From Lindgomyces ingoldianus (Eukaryota > Ascomycota > Dothideomycetes > Pleosporales > Lindgomycetaceae), in NCBI RefSeq assembly GCF_010093535.1, contig NW_022985219.1, positions 182,042 to 202,753 of the forward strand: DNA of 20,712 nucleotides. The letters run 5' to 3'. Below, piece after piece: positions 10,011 to 18,144 of this stretch (position 1 is the stretch's first letter; the number at the start of each line of letters is the position of its first letter). Under the pieces are notes generated by a model. That model searched no databases, was not told where the DNA came from, and was given only the letters and a program-made list of their open reading frames with translations. Made by a program: the position numbers and the translations under genes.

Positions 10011-11099
10011 GCATAAATTACTTAGTAGATAATAAAGTATAGAAGTAAAAAGTTAATTTATAGTTATACATAATAGTATTATAACTTTATAGACATAGCG
10101 CTAGTAAGGTTTAATAGTAAGCTGTTAGACACTTTTAAACTTCTTTTCTTTTTTCTTTGCTTTTTTTTTTGTTCTAAACTTTTTTTAAACCTTTTTTACT
10201 TTATTCTTAGCTACCTAAAAGTGCTATAATGTTTGCTTAAAAGTTAAACACTAAAGCTTTTAAGGTTAAAACTTAATAAAGCAGCTTAGTATTCTAGTAA
10301 AATAAAGCTACCTAGACACTAGCTATAAAAAGACTAGCTTTTTAACTTTTTATAACCTATACTACCTACGCTAGGTTCTAAGTAGACTTTAAAATAGCTT
10401 TAAAAGCCCTCTTTTTATTTTTATTACTTTTTATGTTTTAGGCTGCTGCCTATAGCTTAAAATAGCTTTAAAAGACTAAGAATTTTTTTTATAATATAAA
10501 AAAACTTATATATATATTAGTAAACTATACTCTAGCAGTATTAAACTATATTTATATAAAGTTATATTTTTTATTATATAAAGTGTAATACTTATATTTT
10601 TTTAATTTAAAAAACTAAAAAAAGAACTTAACTTAAAGGCTAAAAGTAAGGGCGTAGGTAGCTTAAAAGTGGATAACTTAAAACACCTCTAAAGAGGCTC
10701 TAGAAGAGAGGCAGAGCAGTATAGTAGTTTTCTTAATACTATAATTAGTTAGTAGACTAAGCTATAAAATGTTAGGTGTATAATAATACCTATAAAGTAA
10801 AGATTTAGATAATAGCTAAAGAAAAAACTAATAATATTAACTAAATTATATAAGCAAAGCAAGTAAACACTTATTACTATTAATAATAAATTTACTATAT
10901 TAGTAATAACTATACTGCTAGTTACTACTAAATAAAAACATTATAATAAAAGTATTATATTAGTATTAAGTTTTTAGTCTATTTCTTAGTAATAAGAAAT
11001 TTTAGTTAAGATAGTTATACTTATTATATTTTATTTAAATTAGTTTTAAAGTAGTTCTAAATACTTTTTAAACACTATAAATAAAGACTATTAACTTAT
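10011..11099 (+). other. Long 3' untranslated part of the gypsy element
   Basis: About 1.1 kb between the chromodomain and the polypurine tract with no legible protein. It includes a T-rich run (10141-10180) and a less mutated patch at about 10645-10735. It is long for such an element and could hide a further degraded insertion, but no termini or duplications are visible. Confidence 0.5.
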
Positions 11100-11110
11100 A
11101 AAAGAGAGGG
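11100..11110 (+). other. Polypurine tract of the gypsy element
   Basis: AAAAGAGAGGG ends three bases before the TG of the 3' LTR. It is a purine run that survived in an otherwise mutated region and confirms plus orientation. Confidence 0.85.
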
Positions 11111-11113
11111 TAG

Positions 11114-11404
11114 TGTAATAATTCTTATAAATTATTCTATCTTAAGTTGCTTAGATCCTATCTAAAGGGTCCCTATATTAGCCCTAACTATAACTTAACC
11201 TTATCTCTTGCAGTTACTTTTATTCCTTTATGTATTTAGTTGCACCTTGCTTCTGTAGCTAGCTTAGTAGTTTTCTAATATTCTTTTGTACAAGGCCTAT
11301 AGGTGTTAATGGCATTCCTAGGTTTAGAGTCCCTACGCACTCCTATATGCCTCTGAGTGGATTCCTACCGCATTCGGACCCATTGTCTTGCCTGTGCTGT
11401 TACA
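11114..11404 (+). repeat. 3' LTR (291 bp) of the gypsy element
   Basis: Same length as the 5' LTR with the same TG and CA ends, followed by AAAAT. Its first half is mutated (for example GATTCTCACGAATCG has become AATTCTTATAAATTA), while its last about 130 bases are almost intact (ACCGCATTCGGACCCATTG). This is the mirror image of the 5' LTR. Confidence 0.95.
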
Positions 11405-11960
11405 AAAATAGCTTTACATAATGCTTAAGAACGCTAGATATAACACTAATCTCTTTATACTTAAAAAAATTAAGAAGTTTTACTATATATATTAGCTACA
11501 TAACCTAGCACTATAAAAATTTAAGTTTATAATTAAAAATAATTTATACTTTAATTATAAAATAGTAATTAACATTATATAAATTAGTAACTAAAATATA
11601 CTACATGTAATTAACATAGATATATTATTCTAAGTAGTAACCATCTTAAAATTAATGTTTACATAAGATACCTAAAACACGCTTTATACATGTTAGATTA
11701 ACATATATTAAGGCTTACTTAATTACATTATATATAACTTTAGTATAAACTTTACATCTAAAGATTTTTAGAATTATATAAAAATTATAAAAGTAACATG
11801 TTAATAAATGCTAGTAAAGGCTTATTAGACTATAAAGAAGATTAAGCGCACGCACACACTACTACAACATGTGTATAACATCCTCTATTTAAAACTAGAT
11901 AAATGTATAAATAATAAATTAGTGTTATAAATAGCTATTAAAGCTTTAAATAATATAGTA
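11405..11960 (+). pseudogene. Copia integrase core relic, catalytic triad lost
   Basis: One frame (codons starting at multiples of three, from 11406) reads MLKNARYNTN, KFYYIY*LHN, KFIIKNN, then VINII and IIYNFSINFTSKDF, then TIKKIKRTH. This is the integrase order: zinc-binding end (two Cys now Tyr), first Asp now Asn (AAC 11571-11573), second Asp now Asn (AAC 11736-11738), Glu now Lys (AAG 11844-11846). Spacing between the last two is exactly 35 residues, the D-D35-E rule. No frameshift occurs across this stretch, only stops and transitions. It is the right-hand continuation of the copia frame interrupted at 6575. Confidence 0.88.
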
Positions 11961-12787
11961 AGACTAAATAGTTTTATACCTATATTACTTATGTTTTAAA
12001 TGTACTTAAAAATTAACATAGATTTTGCACTATCTTCTAACATTACCACGTAAGCTAATGCTGTATAAAAAGTAATGAAAATGCTTTAAAGTAAAAAGGT
12101 AAATGTTAATATTAATTATATAATTAACACTTAAAATAGCCTAATATTATATAAAGTCTTAAATCTTTTACTTAGTTCTAAAGTAAAGACATAGTAAAAG
12201 AAAAAGGAATAAATAAAACTATATATAGTAAAAAGAATTAAGGCTTTAAATGTTATTATTAAGATAAAAAATAGTCTAGTAAAACTCTACTGTATATAAG
12301 TTATACTATATTATTATATAAAAGATAAAGATAAACCTGTATAAGAACTACTAGATCTAGACAAACTAGCTCTAGTATAAAGAGATTCTTTATAGGCATA
12401 AAAGAGAAGTTATCTATGTAAGTAACTAACCTTAATTAATAAACTACATAAAGCAGCTTCTTAAGTAGTATTAGATTTATTATATAAACTAGGACTAAAA
12501 CTATAACTAGCTAAAAAAAAGCTATAAGAGACTATATAAGAATCTTATATAAGATATAATGTTTTTAACCTAGAAAAAAAAGAATAACTACACTCTAGTA
12601 ATTAAGCTTTATGTAGATAGTATAATAATAACACTTAAAAAACTATTTAAAGAATTAGACTATATAAAAATAAAAAGTTTAATTATAAGTAGCATGTTTA
12701 AAGTACTTTTATATAATTTATTAATTTATAAAGGATAGTTTTTTAACTTTTATTTTATATATAAAGTTAAAAGAAAATTAATATAGC
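11961..12787 (+). pseudogene. Copia integrase C-terminal region and tail, degraded
   Basis: Continues downstream of the integrase core to LTR L3. Plus-strand reading gives long stop-interrupted stretches rich in Lys, Gln and Tyr, for example around 12400-12560, consistent with coding origin. I cannot match them to the expected reverse transcriptase: no YxDD or LxxG blocks are seen. A short A-rich purine stretch (about 12769-12778) precedes the LTR but is a poor polypurine tract. Confidence 0.45.
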
Positions 12788-13064
12788 TGTTAAATAGGCT
12801 CTGTTAGCTAGCTGCTTATAGTATAAGCACTTAAGTAGTAAGAGTAAGAGTGGTGTAGAGTGTGCACAGCGTACAAAGTAGGTAGGGTGGGGGCAACATG
12901 TTTCTAGTTCTATTGCTCTGTCTTTTCCTCTGTACAGAGGAAAAAGGGGATATCTAGATGTTTACGCACAGAGGTTTACGCATAAGCATTATGTAACATA
13001 GTTACATAATCCTTCTCTTACGCAATAACTATCTAGACTGTAACACTGTTGCTATGTACAGACA
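12788..13064 (+). repeat. LTR L3 (277 bp), probable 3' LTR of the copia element
   Basis: Matches 1559-1838 and 4428-4707 end to end (TGTTAAATAGGCTCT ... GTACAGACA). The right half is much more mutated than in L1: the GC-rich hairpin arms are destroyed, but the 20-bp palindrome (12924-12943) is intact. The minisatellite arrays found before L1 and L2 are absent. Confidence 0.78.
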
Positions 13065-14400
13065 CTAGTAACTTTTTATTTTTGCCTAAAAAGTTACCTT
13101 CTATACTAGTTACTTCCCTTCTGTTTGTGCAGGTCTATCTAAATATGTTCTGCCTATACTTTACCTTATTTATTAGAACTTGCCCTAGTAATGCTATATA
13201 TTAAGATAAACTAGTTGTACTTTATAAATAGCTTTATAAATAATATAGAGTGTTTAAGCTATTATTATCTAGCTTTATACACTTATCCTATAAATGTCTA
13301 GCAGTGTACAGGCTATTTGCGCAGGATTTGTAGCAAGATAGTGTAAGATCTTTGCGTAGAAAAGTGCGTGCAATAGAAAAGATAAAAAGAAATAAGCTTT
13401 ATATAAAGTTGTTGTTAGTCTAGTTAGTCTAGAGCATTTTTGCGTATAACATCTAGCTAGTCTATAAATGCTTTTATCTAGACAAAGAGGCAGTTAGTTA
13501 GGACTAATAATTAAAAAGCCTAATTTAGTGTTTTTTTATACATGTGTCTACTAAGTTGTTTTTACTATTAATTTACTTAATTTTTATAATCTTTTTTTTA
13601 TATAATTTGCAAAGTAACATAATGGTAATTATAAGTTATTTTTTACTAGCAGTGCCTAGCTTAATAAGGTAATTATATAAAGACTTTAAATTTATGTAAA
13701 TTACTACTAGAATTAGTAGTAGTTTAAGTGTTTACATAATTTACTATAAAGTTGTACTAAAAGTAATTACATTATTAAACCTTTTAACTATTCTATATAG
13801 TTTACTAGTAAGAACACTTCTAGTTACTTTTTTACACTTAGTAGAATTCTAGTGTATAATGTTACTTAGTATTTTAAAGTAGTTACTTTATTCTATATAG
13901 TCTTTATTACTTAATATAATTAAGAATCCTAGCTATAAGCTAAAGTTCTTATTATTAGTAAATAATCTATCTATAAAGATAAATAGCTTTATATAATTAA
14001 GCTATAATAGTAGAAAAGTAAAACTACACTTACTACTATCTATCTACTATTAGATTTATGTGTTAAGTGCTTTAATGTTATTATATAAAGAGTCTATAGT
14101 TTATGCAGTAATAGATAAGTTAAATGCTGCCTTTAGTTAATATGTAAATGTAATATATGCCTTTTTTACACGCTACTTAACATATTATTATACAGCATCC
14201 TTATCCTTTAAGTTAATTATATAAAGGTAGCTTACTTATCTTTTCTAGATAAGAACTACTATGTTATGTGTAAGTTTAATTCTTTTACTATTAAACTTAA
14301 TAAGCTGCTTTTCTGCTAAGATAGTCTTACTTTTTATGTAAAACTTTACTTTTTATAGTTTCTTTTCTTCTCTTTGCATAAAATCTTTTGTTATAATGCT
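13065..14400. other. Unresolved AT-rich stretch, expected place of gypsy integrase
   Basis: Less mutated at its left end (13065-13480), where a perfect 10-bp-arm hairpin GTAACTTTTT/AAAAAGTTAC occupies 13068-13097. On the minus strand long stop-interrupted stretches exist, including a patch reading FIFIDRLFTNNK near 13970 that vaguely recalls integrase, but no D-D35-E spacing or HHCC finger could be confirmed. On the plus strand nothing is recognised. Confidence 0.35.
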
Positions 14401-14659
14401 TAAAGTGTTATTTATTTATAAGCCTATAATACTAAAAGTGTGCTCTCTTTTATTAGTAATTAAAAGGTAAAAGTTATATAAAAAATGTGCATGTATAGTG
14501 TTCTGCTTGTCTTTATTAAAATAATCTAGTTATTAGCTTAAAGCATTAGCCTGTTAGTTACTTATTCTAGTAACATGTTTAATTATAAAGTTAAACTATG
14601 CTAGTTCTATAGCCTATTATGCATGCATAGGTAATAGCTTTTTTGTTATTAAAAAAGTA
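14401..14659 (-). pseudogene. Gypsy RNase H, C-terminal part
   Basis: Minus-strand reading continues from 16525 across the pogo element: FNVLTNYTNL, then VTFLITKKL, then FNFIIKH and ANALS, the usual end of Ty3/gypsy RNase H (Thr-Asp-His...Asn-Leu, then Ala-Asp-Ala-Leu-Ser, here Asp to Asn). Beyond about 14520 similarity is lost. Confidence 0.8.
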
Positions 14660-14719
14660 ACGTACTTTATAGGCAAGTTGCTTACACACCTAAGTTGCTT
14701 ACTTTTACTAAGACCCTAC
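14660..14719 (+). repeat. Left terminal inverted repeat of pogo element
   Basis: Matches the reverse complement of 16465-16524 over 60 bases with seven differences, all of them C to T or G to A on this side (for example CATGGGCGAG here reads TATAGGCAAG). The first base is set by the TA duplication. Confidence 0.92.
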
Positions 14720-14769
14720 TACACTACTCTTCTTATACTAATGTATTCCTAACAACACTACTTAAACAT

Positions 14770-16440
14770 GTTAAAGGAATGTTAGATACAGCTTACGCTT
14801 TAGGCTTTTAAATAAGACATAACACTTTTTAAGTAACACGCTATAGCTATTTACAAAGTCCTTTAAAAGATAATAAGTAACTAACACACTAGACAACCTT
14901 TCTAAGCTAATTATATAGCTAACTTATAAAAGCTAAATAATAATAAAAAGCAGGTAATTATTTAGCACATACTTAAGCTAGATGCACAAGGATTTTCCCC
15001 CTAGCTAGCAGCTATAGCTAATATAGCTAATTCTTTACACGCTAAGCATAATATAGGCTATATTAGCATAAACTAGCTTAATATGTTTATTAAGTGTTAC
15101 TTAAAGCTTAAAGTAAAGTTTAAGCATAAGTATAACTATAAAAAAGCTTTTTATAAAAATTTTATAGTAATTTAAGGCTAGTTTAACTTTATAAAGAATA
15201 TTAAAACTAAGTATAGCATTTAAAATAACAACATGTACAACTTTAATAAAATAAAGTTTATAATAGGCTAGATATTTACTAGAGCAGTTATTATAAGTTT
15301 AGAGAGATAAGAATAGCTAAAAGCAGTCTAGCTAAGTAACTAGAAGTAGACAACAGCTATTTAGGGCATTAATGCTAAAAGGTAGGCTATTCTGCTTTTT
15401 ATTATCTTCTAGAGTAGCAACTACTTTTTAAACTAGTATAAAAAAGAAAATCTACTCTAGAATTAAGTTATTATAATCTCTAAGCGCAGCTAGACTACTA
15501 ATTAGCTTAGTCTAGACTAGTTAAAGCACTTTAATGTGCATATAAAGAAGTGTACTATTAGCAGCTACTATCTACTAGTTATTAACAGCTATAAGAGCTA
15601 AAACTTACTTTATTTTTAGTAATACTATAAAAATAATAAGATTATTACTATTTACATGCCTTTTTACTTATTACACTTTTTATAGCTACTTAATATAGGT
15701 TGTTTTACTTTTTTAAAAAAAGTATATAAGCGCTAAGCTAAAAACTTTATGCGCAACTAAATTACTTATATTATAAAAATAAAGTTCTTACTATGCTGTA
15801 AAGCAGCTTATAATGCTATAATTACTTTTAGTAATATCTAAGAAGGGTTCTAAGGCGCTAGATTAGTTCCTTTTAACCTATAATAAGTTATAATAGGCCT
15901 TAATATAAAGTTGTGCACTTTATTACTACTACTACTTATATATAACAAGCCTTAGTAGTTATAAACTCTAAGTAATACTCTAAAACTTAGGTTATAATTA
16001 ATGTTTATAAAAATAAAAATTTAAAAGCATATAAATAGTTTACTAACTTCTATAGTTAAAGTGTTTAAAAAGGTCTTAAAGAGGGCAGTAATAATTATGC
16101 ATAAGCTAGTGTTAGTGTAATAAAAAATTACTAAGCTTTAAGCAGCTAATAAGGCTGCTACACAACATAAATTACATAAAAAAAGTAAATTAAGGTAAAA
16201 AAGACCTTAATAATTTAAAAAGGCCTATACTTAATAGCTCTAAAAAAGTTTAAAGCACACAGTAATAGGAAGAAGGTAAAGAAGCAGGTGCAAGCTAAAG
16301 TAGGTAAGCTATCCTAAAGGCGCTGCAGATAGTGCAATTAGACTAGGCATAACGCGTAAATGTGTAAGCAAGAAGCAGAAGTAGTATCTAAATAATATTC
16401 TAGGCTGTACTGTACTATATAGTGCCAGAGCGGGTTGTTA
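14770..16440 (+). pseudogene. Fot1/pogo transposase relic with C-terminal zinc knuckle
   Basis: One frame (codons at positions 2 modulo 3) runs from the N-terminal DNA-binding region through LDAQGFSP, LKVKFKHKYNY, MYNFNKIKF, INAKR*AI, YLLVINSY, LLNIGCF and GARLVPF to about 16195. A one-step frame change then leads into a Lys-rich tail and a CCHC knuckle (C-x2-C-x4-H-x4-C, 16324-16365). The three catalytic Asp are all Asn: AAT 15245-15247, AAC 15584-15586, AAT 15692-15694, with 35 residues between the last two. Trp and Gln codons are stops. The enzyme would have cut and rejoined the element's ends; this copy cannot. The start codon is not identifiable. Confidence 0.9.
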
Positions 16441-16464
16441 TGGGCTATAATAGAGTTTATTAGG

Positions 16465-16524
16465 GTGGGGTCTTAGCAAAAGTAAGCGACTTAGGTGTGT
16501 GAGCAACTCGCCCATGAAGTACGT
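16465..16524 (-). repeat. Right terminal inverted repeat of pogo element
   Basis: Read from the right end inward: ACGTACTTCATGGGCGAGTT, then GCTCACACACCTAAGTCGCT, then TACTTTTGCTAAGACCCCAC. It keeps the G/C state at all seven sites that differ, so it is the less mutated of the two ends. Confidence 0.92.
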
Positions 16525-16526
16525 TA

Positions 16527-16892
16527 ACTAAGTTAGTGTAGTTAGTAAGTACATTAAAGCATTAACTAGTGCCTTGCAGCTTAGTTTTCTAAACTGTTAA
16601 TGCATTAATAATAGCTTTTAATTCTTTATTTAGTATGCTATAGTTTTGTTCTAAGAGGGAGAATTTTGCTAAGTAATAAGCTACTAGATGCTATTATCTA
16701 TTCTTTTATTTCTAGTAAAATATATCTCCCTTAGCTTTTATTAACGCATCTGTATGTATTTTTATTTCTAGGTGTAGGTTATACATCTTAATAACTAGTT
16801 TACTTATTACTACTTTCTTTAAGTTCTAAAAGAATGTGTCTATTATAGAGGTCTATTTAAATTTAGCGTAGACCTTTTTTATTATTGCATCT
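16527..16892 (-). pseudogene. Gypsy RNase H, N-terminal and central part
   Basis: On the minus strand, after the TRIM-like insertion: AKFK*TSII, then IHTDALIKAKGD (HTDA about 16745-16757, an intact catalytic Asp), then AKFSLLEQNYSILNKELKAI, matching the Tyr...Lys-Glu-Leu-Ala segment of RNase H, then LQGTS. The frame leads straight into the pogo insertion point at 16526. Confidence 0.85.
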
Positions 16893-17028
16893 TGTTAAGG
16901 TTGTTTCACTATGTTTCACCTCTCTCGTTCCACGGTTCAAGCTGGGGGGTGTGTCGCATACGGCTATCCGTCTATATATATCCTTCTGCTGTGCTAGCTA
17001 GAAGGTTAACCTTTTAGCAAACACAACA
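16893..17028 (+). repeat. Left 136-bp LTR of TRIM-like element
   Basis: Less RIP-affected copy: it keeps CTCGTTCCACGGTTCAAG and CATACGGC. It carries GGGGGG and a TATA-like TCTATATATATCC near 16972-16983, a possible promoter. About ten transitions separate it from the right copy. Confidence 0.92.
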
Positions 17029-17232
17029 GTTATAAGCCTAGTTTATAGCATAGTGTAGATAGTTAGCGCTTAAAAATTTATGCACTCTTATTTTACTAAT
17101 AAGATTGCATTATTCTTAAGCATAGTGTGTTTAATTCCTACGCTTAGTAAAAAGCATTTAGGTAGTGCGTCTATTACAGAGGCTACTTTACTAGATCTGT
17201 CTCTAAGTTCTGTTGCTTAGGCTAGAAGGGTG

Positions 17233-17368
17233 TGTTAAGGTTATTTTACTATGTTTCACCTCTCTTGTTCTACAGTTTAAGCTGGGGGGTGTGTCGCATA
17301 CAGCTATCCGTCTATATATATCCTTCTACTATGCTAGCTAGAAGGTTAACCTTTTAGCAAACGCAACA
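17233..17368 (+). repeat. Right 136-bp LTR of TRIM-like element
   Basis: Same length and ends as the left copy. Nearly all differences are C to T or G to A in this copy (CTTGTTCTACAGTTTAAG), with one reverse case near the end (GCAACA against ACAACA). Confidence 0.92.
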
Positions 17369-17373
17369 CATCT

Positions 17374-17972
17374 ATTAAGAGAAGACCTATTTTTAAGTAG
17401 TCTTTTATTATTTATCTTATATATTTAGTTAGGCTAAAGAAGCCTTTTACTTTCTTAGTGCTAGTAGGTATAGAGTATTCCTTTATTTTTTAAACTTTTA
17501 TAAGGTGTATTTTTACTTTTTTTTATTAATTATAAAGCTAAGGTATTTTATTTCCTCTATATTAAATGTACATTTTAAAAGCTGTAGGTAGAGTTTGTAT
17601 TTCTATAATTAGTCTAGTACTAGCTTTACTTTTGCTACATAGTCTAGTTTACTATGTTTAGTGTAGATAAAAACATTATCTAGATATACTAGTATAAAAA
17701 TGTCTAGGTATAGATTAAAAGCTATGTTAATAACTTATTAAAATGTATCTAGAGCGTTAGTAAGTCTAAACAGCATAACTAGTAGTTTATAAAGGCCTTC
17801 TAGAGTTTAGAAGACTGTAAGCTATTTATAGCCTTTTTTTAATATAAATTTTATTAAACCTGTCGTTGACATTAAACTTTATAAAATGCTTTATTCCTTT
17901 CAACTAGTTTATAATGTCTTATATAATAGGCAGAGGAAACTAGTTATATATTATATTTTTATTAATAGTTTA
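17374..17972 (-). pseudogene. Gypsy reverse transcriptase palm relic
   Basis: The minus strand reads FPLPII, KGYK*LTVF*TLEGL, LVMLFRLTNALDTF (normally Pro-Phe-Gly-Leu-Thr-Asn-Ala-Pro), FILVYLDNVFIYT (the YxDD site, second Asp now Asn at 17675-17677), LYLQLLKCTF, EEIKYLSFII and IGLLL. This is the expected order of Ty3/gypsy RT blocks. The frame passes across the 162-bp insertion on one side and the TRIM-like element on the other. Confidence 0.9.
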
Positions 17973-17977
17973 GTGGT

Positions 17978-18139
17978 TGCCGCATCCGCTGATTAGAGAG
18001 CAATAAGGAGCAAGTCTATTGACTATGAGAGGCTCATAGGGAGCCTGCCTATGTAGTGGGAGCTCCGGCGCCAAGTGTCTTAGGCTGCTCGTCCGAAACA
18101 CAGGCGCGACACTAGGACCATGTGCTCTCTTACGCGACA
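17978..18139. mobile_element. 162-bp GC-rich TG...CA insertion with target duplication
   Basis: Starts TGCCGCATCC, ends TACGCGACA, and is flanked by GTGGT (17973-17977) and GTAGT (18140-18144), one RIP-type difference. Removing it and one flank joins the host RT frame at the conserved Asp-Tyr/Lys-Asn segment. It has almost no RIP. On the minus strand it holds TTGGCGCCGGAGCTCCCAC (18059-18077), which looks like a tRNA-primer binding site. It could be a solo LTR or a decayed miniature LTR element; no second copy is in the window. Confidence 0.8.
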
Positions 18140-18144
18140 GTAGT

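Larger units (their letters stand above)
6576..11404 (+). mobile_element. Complete Ty3/gypsy (chromovirus-type) element, internally deleted, RIP-degraded
   Basis: Two 291-bp LTRs (TGTAA...GTTACA), a polypurine tract before the 3' LTR and a perfect 5-bp target duplication AAAAT (6571-6575 and 11405-11409) define the element. At 4,829 bp it is short for this class. Plus-strand relics appear in the order gag, protease/RT start, integrase C terminus, chromodomain. RT palm, RNase H and integrase core are missing, removed by a junction near 9540. It sits inside the pre-integrase region of a copia relic. Differences between the LTRs are essentially all transitions, so LTR divergence cannot be used as a clock. 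Confidence 0.93.
4428..13064 (+). mobile_element. Ty1/copia LTR retrotransposon relic, host of two nested insertions
   Basis: The order on the plus strand is LTR L2, gag, pre-integrase, integrase, AT-rich tail, LTR L3. Subtracting the nested 4,829-bp gypsy element, the 214-bp solo LTR and their duplications leaves about 3.6 kb. A full copia element also has reverse transcriptase and RNase H after integrase; neither is seen between about 12100 and 12787, so this copy is an internally deleted or non-autonomous derivative. The flanks (ATTAG before 4428, CTAGT after 13064) are not a clean duplication, so pairing of L2 with L3 is inferred from gene order and orientation. RIP is heavy throughout. 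Confidence 0.7.
14660..16524 (+). mobile_element. Fot1/pogo-type DNA transposon, complete ends, dead transposase
   Basis: A 1,865-bp element with 60-bp terminal inverted repeats starting ACGTACTT and TA target duplications (14658-14659 and 16525-16526). The length and the D-D35-D transposase pattern fit the Fot1 branch of the Tc1/mariner/pogo group. It is inserted in the RNase H segment of the minus-strand gypsy relic. The left half is more mutated than the right end. Confidence 0.93.
16893..17368. mobile_element. TRIM-like miniature LTR element, 476 bp, target duplication CATCT
   Basis: Two 136-bp direct repeats flank a 204-bp centre. The repeats start TGTTAAGG and end CAACA. Perfect CATCT copies lie at 16888-16892 and 17369-17373. 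The centre is far too short for gag or pol and shows no ORF, which matches terminal-repeat retrotransposons in miniature. A purine-rich AGAAGGG (17225-17230) just before the right repeat may be the polypurine tract, suggesting plus orientation. The interrupted RT/RNase H frame of the host resumes exactly when it is removed. It would depend on proteins of another element to move. Confidence 0.9.

Noticed and set aside
10141..10180. Poly-T stretch as the tail of a LINE insertion
   Set aside because: No target duplication or LINE coding sequence adjoins it; AT-rich decay explains it.
14660..16524. Host gene between the two RNase H halves
   Set aside because: Terminal inverted repeats, TA duplications and transposase motifs identify it as a DNA transposon.
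18059..18077. tRNA gene or tRNA-derived SINE in the 162-bp insertion
   Set aside because: GGGAGCTCCGGCGCCA on the plus strand looks like a tRNA 3' end, but no cloverleaf arms, A/B boxes or A-rich tail are visible.
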